DNA of 18,258 nucleotides from Deltaproteobacteria bacterium. Its GTDB lineage: Bacteria; Desulfobacterota; DSM-4660; Desulfatiglandales; HGW-15. The position numbers and the translations under genes were made by a program. The notes under the pieces are model-generated. The model was not told the DNA's origin, did no database searches, and saw nothing but the letters and a program-made list of their open reading frames with translations. Where the stretch lies: contig JAFDIC010000125.1 of assembly GCA_019308525.1 (NCBI GenBank), forward strand, positions 1 to 18,258. Reading direction: 5' to 3'. Positions 8,581 through 14,301 of this stretch are shown piece by piece. The first letter of the stretch is position 1; every line of letters begins with the position of its first letter.

Positions 8581-8612
8581 AGTTTTGGACTCTTTACGAA
8601 GCCATCAACAAC

Positions 8613-8650
8613 AAAAAAGGCCGTGGGCTCTTACTGCTGCCCACGGCCTT
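8613..8650 (-). terminator. Intrinsic terminator of the Phe attenuator before the aro operon
   Basis: Read on the minus strand, AAGGCCGTGGGC (8650-8639) and GCCCACGGCCTT (8628-8617) form a perfect 12-bp stem with a 10-nt loop, followed by six T (8618-8613). It lies between the leader peptide and aroK, so it ends leader transcripts early unless the antiterminator forms. On the plus strand there is no T run, so the terminator is directional. Confidence 0.9.
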
Positions 8651-8721
8651 GATACACAAAAATAGTTAGATCAATCCACGGGCAGTCTCCTCCCCTCAAA
8701 AGAAAAACCAAAAAACCGCCC
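8637..8721 (-). promoter_or_regulatory. Mutually exclusive leader RNA stems (Phe attenuator)
   Basis: Three alternative pairings can be drawn on the minus strand. 1:2 pairs GGGCGGTTTTTT (8721-8710, containing the first two Phe codons) with AGGAGACTGCCC (8691-8680), giving 12 pairs including G-U. 2:3 pairs CTGCCCGTGG (8685-8676) with CCGTGGGCAG (8646-8637), giving 10 pairs with two G-U. 3:4 is the terminator stem (8650-8639 with 8628-8617). Segment 3 cannot be in both the antiterminator and the terminator. A ribosome stalled on the Phe codons would block segment 1 and favour 2:3. A ribosome at the stop codon (8673-8671) would cover segment 2 and favour termination. No energies were computed. 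Confidence 0.85.
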
Positions 8722-8742
8722 CGATTGATGAATATTAGACAT
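8671..8742 (-). CDS. pheL: Phe-rich leader peptide of the aro/pheA operon
   Basis: An ATG-to-TGA reading frame of 23 codons contains the run RFFGFSFEG, that is four Phe codons (all TTT) within six residues. It begins about 34 nt after the predicted transcription start and ends 21 nt before the terminator stem. Its role is that of the E. coli PheL peptide: translation speed through the Phe codons reports charged tRNA-Phe and sets the attenuator fold. The peptide itself need have no function. The ribosome site is weak (purine-rich TAAGAAA). The last codons (CTG CCC GTG G) are themselves the antiterminator strand. The gene is too short for ordinary gene callers. Confidence 0.88.
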   Translation of the reverse strand: MSNIHQSGRFFGFSFEGRRLPVD

Positions 8743-8782
8743 TTTCTTAAACCATAGAGAGATACTATATAATTCGAAAACC

Positions 8783-8811
8783 ATTATCAGCGAGGCTCTC
8801 CAGTTTGTCAA
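8783..8811 (-). promoter_or_regulatory. Promoter of the aro operon leader
   Basis: On the minus strand there is a consensus -35 TTGACA (8811-8806), a 17-nt spacer, and -10 GATAAT (8788-8783, five of six consensus bases). The predicted start is near 8776. The position fits the leader peptide 34 nt further on. Confidence 0.82.
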
Positions 8812-8844
8812 GAAGAAAATTCAGGGTTTGTTTTTTCTTGACAA
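8805..8844. promoter_or_regulatory. Inverted repeat containing both divergent -35 boxes
   Basis: TTGTCAAGAA (8805-8814) and TTCTTGACAA (8835-8844) are perfect inverted copies. Pairing continues inward after one G/T position for three more bases. The axis is at about 8824.5. The TTGACA hexamer of each divergent promoter lies within an arm, so one symmetric element serves both promoters. It could also be an operator with half-sites about 30 bp apart; no regulator gene is nearby. Confidence 0.7.
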
Positions 8845-8867
8845 TTCCTTGAAACAATCCTAAGAAT
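8838..8867 (+). promoter_or_regulatory. Promoter of the trp leader
   Basis: There is a consensus -35 TTGACA (8838-8843). The -10 is weaker: TAAGAA with 17-nt spacing (8861-8866) or AAGAAT with 18 (8862-8867, four of six). The predicted start is near 8873, only a couple of bases before the first leader ATG. The leader mRNA may therefore be almost leaderless, or translation may begin at the second ATG (8884). Confidence 0.65.
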
Positions 8868-8874
8868 GCCAACC

Positions 8875-8961
8875 ATGGAATCAATGCTGAAAAACCTGTC
8901 TCTCTCTTTGTGCCGCTGGTGGTGGATCAACTCCTATCAGGGGGTGAGCCTGGCGGGGTGA
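8875..8961 (+). CDS. trpL: Trp leader peptide
   Basis: A 28-codon frame from ATG to TGA contains three consecutive Trp codons (TGG at 8917-8925) in the context CRWWWINSYQG, the hallmark of trp operon leader peptides. It precedes alternative RNA stems and an intrinsic terminator. In trp operons, ribosome stalling at these codons when charged tRNA-Trp is scarce lets transcription continue. The start is uncertain. ATG 8875 has almost no upstream RNA if the promoter is placed correctly, while ATG 8884 (25 codons) has a short GGAA sequence before it. The structural trp genes that it should control are degraded or missing downstream. Confidence 0.9.
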   Translation: MESMLKNLSLSLCRWWWINSYQGVSLAG

Positions 8962-9003
8962 TATGACATAGTGAGTGTATAGAACCGTGGGGCCATCTCC
9001 TGA
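8924..9003 (+). promoter_or_regulatory. Alternative leader RNA stems of the trp attenuator
   Basis: 1:2 pairs GGATCAACTCC (8924-8934, starting within the third Trp codon) with GGGGGTGAGCC (8940-8950), nine pairs and two A/G mismatches. 2:3 (antiterminator) pairs TCAGGGGGTGAGCC (8937-8950) with GGCCATCTCCTGA (8991-9003), 13 pairs with one bulged A and two G-U. The right strand of 2:3 includes the top of the first terminator stem and its loop, so 2:3 and 3:4 exclude each other. Pairings were drawn by eye. Confidence 0.8.
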
Positions 9004-9020
9004 AGGTCCCGCGGTTTTTT
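8983..9020 (+). terminator. First terminator of the trp attenuator
   Basis: AACCGTGGGGCC (8983-8994) pairs with GGTCCCGCGGTT (9005-9016) over 12 positions including two G-U, with a 10-nt loop and then a T run (9015-9020). It lies 21 nt after the leader stop codon. Confidence 0.9.
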
Positions 9021-9030
9021 GTGTCTTTGG

Positions 9031-9071
9031 AAAAGGCCGCGGGGGTCAAAAATCCTCACGGCCTTTTTTTT
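9031..9071 (+). terminator. Second, tandem terminator in the trp leader
   Basis: AAAAGGCCG (9031-9039) pairs with CGGCCTTTT (9059-9067). One C/A mismatch follows and then four more inner pairs (9041-9044 with 9054-9057); eight T follow (9064-9071). It starts only 10 nt after the first terminator's T run. Its 5' strand can instead pair with the 3' strand and T run of the first terminator: 9007-9020 with 9031-9044, 14 pairs including three G-U. The two terminators may therefore open and close together. Confidence 0.82.
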
Positions 9072-9126
9072 GGGAGTCAGGACACGGGCGTAGAACTAAA
9101 AGTGGATCGGCCGGAAAAGGAAAGTC

Positions 9127-9232
9127 ATGGGTCTGAGCCATAAGGAATACAGGGTGAAAGGGGTACAGTTTCACCTCAAACCAACAAGGACTGGAGGCGC
9201 CACCACTCTTATGAACAACTTCTTACTAACCA
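9127..9232 (+). pseudogene. trpG: Remnant of the trpG 3' end (anthranilate synthase glutamine amidotransferase)
   Basis: The frame opening MGLSHKEYRVKGVQFHL matches the C-terminal part of TrpG, where MGLRH...VEGVQFHPES is typical and carries the catalytic His. TLMNNFL resembles the family's closing NFL. The segment between is degraded: the HPES(I)LT block reads HLKPTRT, and the normal stop is lost, so the frame runs into trpD. About 150 upstream residues of TrpG, with the Cys nucleophile, and the whole of trpE are missing between here and the leader. A deletion joined the trp leader to the tail of trpG, with the junction between about 9072 and 9127. It is non-functional. Confidence 0.75.
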
Positions 9233-9247
9233 AGGGAGGAAAGCAAA

Positions 9248-10326
9248 ATGATCAAGGAAGCAATTTCAAAGGTCGTGAAGGGGGAAGACTTGACCCAGTC
9301 GCAAATGGAACAGGTAATGGAGGAGATCATGAGCCGGAGGGCGACGGATGCCCAGATTGGTGCATTCATAACCGCCATGAGGATGAAAGGTGAGCCCGTG
9401 GAAGAGAGTACAGGTGCAGCAAAGCTCATGAGGACCAAAGTCAAGAAGGTCCATGTCAACAACATTCAGTGAACATTGATCGGGATGAGATCAATGTTGA
9501 TGAAGAGACCATACTTGACGTGATGGGCACGGGAGGCGACGGAACCAGGACCTTCAATGTTTCCACCACTACCGCCTTTGTTGCCGCGGGAGCAGGTCTG
9601 AGGGTGGCGAAGCACGGAAACAGGGCAGTGGCCAGCCTTTGCGGAAGCGCTGACGTGGTGGAGAGCCTCGGTGTTAAGCTGAATATCAATCATGCTGACG
9701 TGGAGAGGTGTATCCATGAGATTGGGATCGGGTTTCTCTATGCCCCGCATTTTCATGGGGCGATGAAGTATGCGGCAGATCCAAGGAGAGAGATAGGGAT
9801 CAGGAGTATGTTCAATCTCCTGGGACCTCTGACGAACCCGGCGGGGGTCAATGTCCAGGTCCTGGGGGTGTATGATCCTGAATTGACCGAAAAGATGGCG
9901 CGCGTGCTGCGGAACCTTGGCACCAGGGAGGCCCTGGTGGTATGCGGGAAGGGTACCTATGACGAGGTGAGCATATGAGGGACCACCTGGGTATCCCATT
10001 TGAAAGATCGTGACATAAAAAACTATCAGATAACCCCCGAGGAGTTCGGCTTCAAGAGGGCAAGGCCAGAAGATATCAAGGGAGGAAACGCAAGGGAAAA
10101 CGCCCGGATAATAAGGAAGATCCTGGACGGCGAGAAGGGGCCCAAAAGAGATATGGTCTTACTGAACAGCGCCGCTGCATTTCTTGTGGCAGGAATTGAC
10201 ACCAGCATGAAGGAAGGGATCGAAAGGGCTAAGGAGGTCATAGACTCGGGGAGGGCAAGAGATAAGCTGAATGCCTTGACCCGGTTTACCCGACAATGCA
10301 GCCCCTTTGTCCGAAAGGAATTATGA
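9248..10326 (+). pseudogene. trpD: Anthranilate phosphoribosyltransferase, broken by a frameshift and a stop
   Basis: Three consecutive pieces together make a full TrpD of normal length. Codons from 9248 give the N-terminal helical domain (SRRATDAQIGAFITAMRMKG). From about 9472 come the PRPP loop [39 protein letters not shown] and [14 protein letters not shown] with [10 protein letters not shown]. From 10000 comes the C-terminal part. The first break is a frameshift: removing 11 nt between two AACATT copies (9461-9466 and 9472-9477) restores one frame. The second is an in-frame TGA at 9976-9978, inside the conserved DE(V/I)S-x-xG segment. A good GGAGG site remains at 9236-9240. Its stop overlaps another ATG (ATGA at 10323), a relic of coupling to the next, now missing, trp gene. 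Confidence 0.9.
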
Positions 10327-10612
10327 AGGAATTGGATAATGCTCCAGGATCCAAATACGCTTTCTGGCACCGTCTTGATGGGTAGCAAGGACCCATTCAA
10401 CTCGCACGCATTGGTGACGGGACGGCAGAAGGAACAAATTCAGGAATATTGACTTTTCCTGTCGGCAGGTTTAGAGTTCCCAGACATCTGCATCAAGCGT
10501 TGAAAGGAAGGTAGGGGGCACCGGAAACTCAATCGCCGGCACCCATGAAAAGGCTGAATTCGCGTGATGGAAATCGCAGCAATGCTTTGGAAAGGAAAAT
10601 CAGGATCAAATC
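10327..10612. other. Gap after trpD without a recognisable gene
   Basis: An ATG overlapping the trpD stop opens only a 20-codon frame (MKELDN...) that I cannot match to trpC or any family. No other coding signal is seen. The region is probably debris of the lost trp genes; it now separates the broken trpD from the ACT-domain gene and holds a possible promoter for that gene. Confidence 0.4.
10449..10477 (+). promoter_or_regulatory. Possible promoter for the ACT/PFL gene pair
   Basis: TTGACT (10449-10454), a 17-nt spacer and TAGAGT (10472-10477) resemble a sigma-70 promoter. It lies about 130 nt before the ACT gene. If real, it would free the pair from the upstream trp attenuator. The match is modest. 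Confidence 0.35.
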
Positions 10613-11167
10613 ATGGAGAAACTGGTAATCTCAATACTTGGAAGGGATAGACCGGGCATTGTAGCGGCCGTGTCGAAGATATTCTCTCAGAGCAATTGCA
10701 ATATCGAAGACGTCAGCCAGACCATACTGCAAACGGAATTTGCTGGCATCTTCATCGTCACCCTTCCTGAAGATATCCAGCCACAGGACCTGCTGGGGAG
10801 GCTTGAGGGAGGTTTGAGATCCCTCGGAATAGACGTAAGGGTGAAAAGGCTGCAACCTGGCAAGGTGGAGGGGGCTTCTCGTGCAGTTGAACCCTTCGTG
10901 GTAACCAGCTTCGGGTCTGATCGCATCGGTTTGGTGGCAGGAGTCACAGAAGTGATGGCCCAGTTTGGTGTCAATATCACTAACCTTAAGGCCGTGTTCA
11001 GGGGCGGGGACGACCCAGGGAGTAACGTGATGATTTACGAGGTGGATGTGCCGGTCGATATCGAACAACAGGCATTTCGGGATGCATTGAAGAGGAGGGC
11101 GGCGGAATTGGGCCAGGAAATCAATATACAGCACCGGGAGATATTTGAAGCAATCAACAGGATCTAG
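10613..11167 (+). CDS. Protein of two ACT domains (GcvR-like amino-acid sensor)
   Basis: 184 residues, formed of two ACT domains: residues 1-80 (VISILGRDRPGIVAAVSKIFSQSNCNIEDVSQT) and 90-175 (VVTSFGSDRIGLVAGVTEVMAQFGVNITNLKAV). Both keep the ligand-site pattern of a D-R-x-G-(I/L)-V turn followed by a helix and N-I. ACT domains bind small ligands, mostly amino acids. The arrangement is that of GcvR-like or UPF0237-like proteins; there is no DNA-binding or catalytic domain. It lies 22 nt before a PFL/UPF0210 gene, a pairing I recall from many bacteria (single ACT next to UPF0210), so the two may work together. AGGA lies about 7 nt before the ATG. Ligand and function are unknown. Confidence 0.85.
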   Translation: MEKLVISILGRDRPGIVAAVSKIFSQSNCNIEDVSQTILQTEFAGIFIVTLPEDIQPQDLLGRLEGGLRSLGIDVRVKRLQPGKVEGASRAVEPFVVTSFGSDRIGLVAGVTEVMAQFGVNITNLKAVFRGGDDPGSNVMIYEVDVPVDIEQQAFRDALKRRAAELGQEINIQHREIFEAINRI

Positions 11168-11189
11168 GGGATAGGGGAGAAAATTTGCC

Positions 11190-12563
11190 ATGTTGAGTCA
11201 TCGAGACGTCCTGACGACCCTTGAAATGTTAAGAAGCGAGAACCTCGACCTTCGAACGGTAACGCTGGGGATAAGCCTTCTTGACTGCGCGAGCAATGAC
11301 CTTGATGAATATGAGGGGAAGATCAGGGAGAAGATAATCACTCTGGCCAGAGACCTTGTTGTGGTGTGCGATGAGGTCGGGGACAGGTACGGCATCCCTG
11401 TGGTCAACAAGCGTATTGCCGTGAGCCCCGTCGCCGTCTCGGCTGCACCTTTTTCGGCCTCCCAGCTGGTGAGGGTGGCGAAGACACTTGATTCTGCGGC
11501 AGAAGAAGTGGATGTGGATTTTATCGGTGGCTTCAGCGCACTGGTCGAAAAGGGATTCACCAGGGCCGATCTGGCCCTGATAGATGCCATTCCCGAGGCA
11601 CTGGCAGGGACTGAGAGAGTGTGCTCTTCAGTGAACGTGGCTTCCACGCGTGCGGGTATCAATATGGACGCGGTGGGTCTCATGGGGAGCGTAATAAAGT
11701 CGGCCGCGGAACTTACCTCTGAGTCGGACGGGATAGCGTGCGCCAAGCTGTGCGTCTTCTCTAATATACCGCAGGATGTACCCTTCATGGCAGGTGCCTA
11801 TCATGGAGTAGGGGAGCCTGGTGCGGCAATAAACGTTGGAGTCAGCGGACCTGGTGTAATAAAAAAGGCTATTGACAGGGCAAGGGATTCCGGCTCCGAC
11901 CTTACCCTGGGGAAGATATCGGAGCTGATAAAGAGGACCGCCTTCAAAGTTACGAGTGTCGGGGAACTGATTGGAAGGGAAGTGGCGAGGAGGCTGAATG
12001 TCCCGTTCGGTGTTGTTGACCTTTCCCTGGCACCCACACCCAATGTGGGGGATAGCGTAGGAGAAATATTCCAGAGCCTGGGACTGGCCAGTATAGGAGT
12101 CCCGGGGTCCACCGCCGCCCTGGCCCTTATTACGGACGCAGTGAAAAAAGGGGGCGCCTTTGCAAGCTCCTACGTGGGAGGTCTCAGCGGAGCCTTCATC
12201 CCTGTCAGTGAAGACCTCAACATCTCCGATTCTGTACGCAAGGGCTACCTGAACCTTGAGAAACTGGAGGCCATGACGAGTGTCTGCTCGGTGGGTCTTG
12301 ACATGATAGCGCTGCCAGGCGACATTGAGGCCGAGACCATCGCCGGTATCATCGCCGACGAGATGGCCATAGGGGTCATCAACCGCAAGACTACGGCCAC
12401 CAGGTTGATCCCGGTCCCCGGCAAAGGGCCTGGCGAAAAGGCCTATTTCGGGGGGCTCTTGGGGGAGGCCACGATTATTCCTGTCAAGATCCAGGGCAGT
12501 TCAAGGGGTTTTATAAGGTTCGGAGGGAGGATACCCGCGCCTACACAGAGTCTCGTAAACTAG
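11190..12563 (+). CDS. PFL family protein (UPF0210/DUF711)
   Basis: A 457-residue cytoplasmic protein matching the UPF0210 (DUF711, 'PFL family') group along its length. Characteristic stretches are RTVTLGISLLDCA, VVNKRIAVSPVA, VDFIGGFSALVEKG, the GAYHGVGEPGAAINVGVSGPGV segment, GVVDLSLAPTPNVGDSVGEI and AIGVINRKTTATRLIPVPGKGPG. The fold is reported to resemble pyruvate formate-lyase barrels, but the glycyl-radical motif is not apparent and no reaction is established. It follows the two-ACT gene by 22 nt, with AGGGGAG about 10 nt before the ATG, so the two are one transcription unit. The gene appears intact, unlike the trp remnants upstream. Confidence 0.88.
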   Translation: MLSHRDVLTTLEMLRSENLDLRTVTLGISLLDCASNDLDEYEGKIREKIITLARDLVVVCDEVGDRYGIPVVNKRIAVSPVAVSAAPFSASQLVRVAKTLDSAAEEVDVDFIGGFSALVEKGFTRADLALIDAIPEALAGTERVCSSVNVASTRAGINMDAVGLMGSVIKSAAELTSESDGIACAKLCVFSNIPQDVPFMAGAYHGVGEPGAAINVGVSGPGVIKKAIDRARDSGSDLTLGKISELIKRTAFKVTSVGELIGREVARRLNVPFGVVDLSLAPTPNVGDSVGEIFQSLGLASIGVPGSTAALALITDAVKKGGAFASSYVGGLSGAFIPVSEDLNISDSVRKGYLNLEKLEAMTSVCSVGLDMIALPGDIEAETIAGIIADEMAIGVINRKTTATRLIPVPGKGPGEKAYFGGLLGEATIIPVKIQGSSRGFIRFGGRIPAPTQSLVN

Positions 12564-12689
12564 TCCCCATCCATAAAGGCCCTTTTCCGCAATCTGTGCG
12601 TCAATCCGCGCAATTCCTTGTCCGACGTACTGAAGGGGAGCAGGGAGTTCTTGGCGCGGATTACGCGGATTACACGGATAGGATTGTAT

Positions 12690-12723
12690 GTTTTGGCAAC
12701 CAAGGTGCCTTGATTGCCAAAAC
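12690..12723. repeat. Near-perfect 34-nt hairpin
   Basis: GTTTTGGCAA (12690-12699) pairs with TTGCCAAAAC (12714-12723). After one C/A mismatch, CAAGG pairs with CCTTG around a 2-nt loop. A smaller stem, CCGCC (12723-12727) with GGCGG (12738-12742), follows at once. No T tract follows. It is a possible folded 3' end for the PFL mRNA or a fragment of a palindromic element. Confidence 0.65.
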
Positions 12724-12823
12724 CGCCATGTGCCTCCGGCGGAGAAGATAAAGCAATTGAGGCACCTGTAAAGGGAAGTGTAGCGAAAACCGGGGTTTTT
12801 CTTTGGGGGTACCTATGAGGGTC

Positions 12824-12860
12824 GTGCGGCGGCGATTCGGAAACCCGAATCCCGCTGCAC
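12824..12860. repeat. Long hairpin with a GATTCGG/CCGAATC core
   Basis: GATTCGG (12834-12840) pairs with CCGAATC (12845-12851) around a 4-nt loop. With one bulged C, nine outer pairs continue, including one G-T: GTGCGGCGG (12824-12832) with CCGCTGCAC (12852-12860). It lies just before a copy of the short ATCCGTGC repeat. Confidence 0.65.
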
Positions 12861-13028
12861 AAGAACATCCGTGCAATCCGTGCAAGAGAATTTCCCCATC
12901 TTTCGGCGGTGATGCCACAAGATTCGCGCGTTCCTGACAGCGGGATTTCGCAAGCTCAACTTGCAATTGGAACTTTTTGCATCGCCATCCCGATTTTGAC
13001 TTGTTACGAGTGCCTGAGTTCTGTCCCG

Positions 13029-14237
13029 TCAGGGGATGGCCCCTTCTTGCCTGAGCTCTGCGATGTCCTGCTGTGTGTACCCCAGCTCCTGAAGGATCTC
13101 TTCGGTGTGTTCCCCCAGTTCCGGGGCTACCCTCCGTATCGAAGGAGGCGTCTCGCTGAAATCCCAGGGAAAACCTGTCATTTTTGTCCTGCCAAAGGTG
13201 GGGTGATCAACAAAGGTGAAATAATCGTTTGCGATGGCCTGGGGGTCACTCGTCACTTCCTCCAGGCTCTGGACAGGCGTGAATATGCAACCGTGTTCTT
13301 TCAGTATTCTTGATCACTCATGCCTTGTCCTGGTGGCAAACCTTTGATCGAGGATGGCAACCAATTGCTTTGCGTTCTTGCCCCTGGCTTCAATGCTATT
13401 GAAACGAGGGTCCTGCTCCAGGTCCTGGATGCCGAGCGCCTTACAGAGTCTGGGCCAATACCTGTCAGGGTCCAGGTGGGCGATGGCGATCCACTTGTCA
13501 TCCTTGCACCTGTAATGGTTGTAAAGGGGGTTGCCTGCCTCGGCTCTGACCTCTCTTGGGAACTCCTGTCCCATGATGGCAGGGGCCGCCAGGACGAAGC
13601 CCAGCGCGGCAATGACACCGCCCATGAGCGAGGTGTCCACTACCTGACCTTTTCCGGTTTTTTCCCTGGCATACAGGGCGGCGGTCACTCCCCATGCACA
13701 CATTAGGGCCCCCAGTTCATCTCCAATCCCGGGGAGAATCTGGGTTGGAGGTGATCCCCTCTCACCACAAGCCATCATTAGCCCGCTGCGGGCAATACCG
13801 GTATAATCAAAGGAATATTCCTCGGCATCCGGGCCCTTGCGTCCCCATCCCGATGCATGGGCATAAATGAGGCGTGGGTTTCTGGCCATGAGCACGTCAG
13901 GCCCTATGCCCATCCTTACCGGTGCGCTGATGCTCATGTTGTTGAGGAAGACGTCGACACCATCGATCAACTTGAAGAATATCTCTTTGCCCCTTTGGTG
14001 CTTAAGATCAAGGGCAATGCTCCTCTTGTTCCTGTTGCCGTGCTCGAAGTAGTAGTTTCTTCCCTTTAGGCCGGCCATGGCCCCGATGATCTTCATGAAT
14101 CCCCTGCCAGGGTCACCGGCCTTGGGTTCCACCTTGATTACTTCTGCACCCAGGTCTCCAAGGCGCATCCCCGCAACAGGCCCCTGTTGGAAAAGGGAGA
14201 TCTCAACGACTTTTACACCATCCAAAGGTCCGGGCAT
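13029..14237 (-). pseudogene. Class III (CaiB/BaiF) CoA-transferase with an in-frame TGA
   Basis: Read through the TGA, this is a 402-codon class III CoA-transferase. It has PGPLDGVKVVEISLFQQGPVA at the N-terminus, LGAEVIKVEPKAGDPGR, NRNKRSIALDLKHQRG, GKGQVVDTSLMGGV (with the probable catalytic Asp) and a complete C-terminus. The TGA (13316-13314) follows ATRTRHE, and the same frame continues SRILKEHGCIFTPVQSLEEV to the end. Family members usually have Trp here (R-T-x-x-E-W), so a single TGG-to-TGA change explains the break. The start at 14237 is set by AGGAGG 7 nt upstream, 64 nt after the GNAT gene. Substrates are unknown. It is probably a recent pseudogene, a real truncated protein, or a sequencing error. 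Confidence 0.88.
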
Positions 14238-14301
14238 GATCAACCTCCTCTCTCTGATCGTAATATGACAAACGCAGTCTTTCGTGCCATTCGCACTCCT
14301 T

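Larger units (their letters stand above)
12564..13028. other. Convergent intergenic region with scattered repeats, no gene
   Basis: Lies between the PFL gene and the CoA-transferase, which converge. I see no credible coding sequence. A short repeat of the type ATCCGYGYAATCC occurs three times: AATCTGTGCGTCAATCCGCG (12591-12610), its inverse around 12654-12679, and ATCCGTGCAATCCGTGCAA (12867-12885). Two strong hairpins, listed separately, lie between them. No T run follows any of these, so I cannot assign an intrinsic terminator for either gene. Confidence 0.5.

Noticed and set aside
8521..8670. tRNA gene or riboswitch in the long gaps
   Set aside because: No T-loop or acceptor pattern and no riboswitch core that I recognise; the structure is explained by REPINs and the attenuator.
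9127..9393. An 88-aa gene of its own
   Set aside because: Its N-terminal third is the trpG tail and the rest is trpD read in another frame; no ribosome site and no family match beyond the TrpG piece.
9976..9978. TGA recoded as selenocysteine or Trp in trpD (and at 13314)
   Set aside because: The TrpD position is not a known Sec or Trp site, trpD also has an independent frameshift, and many intact genes here stop at TGA. Nonsense mutation is simpler.
9469..9978. Functional short TrpD starting at 9469
   Set aside because: It lacks the N-terminal helical domain and the C-terminal third needed for the fold and dimer; it is a fragment of the broken gene.
12690..12742. Intrinsic terminator for the PFL gene
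   Set aside because: The stem is strong but no T run follows on either strand.
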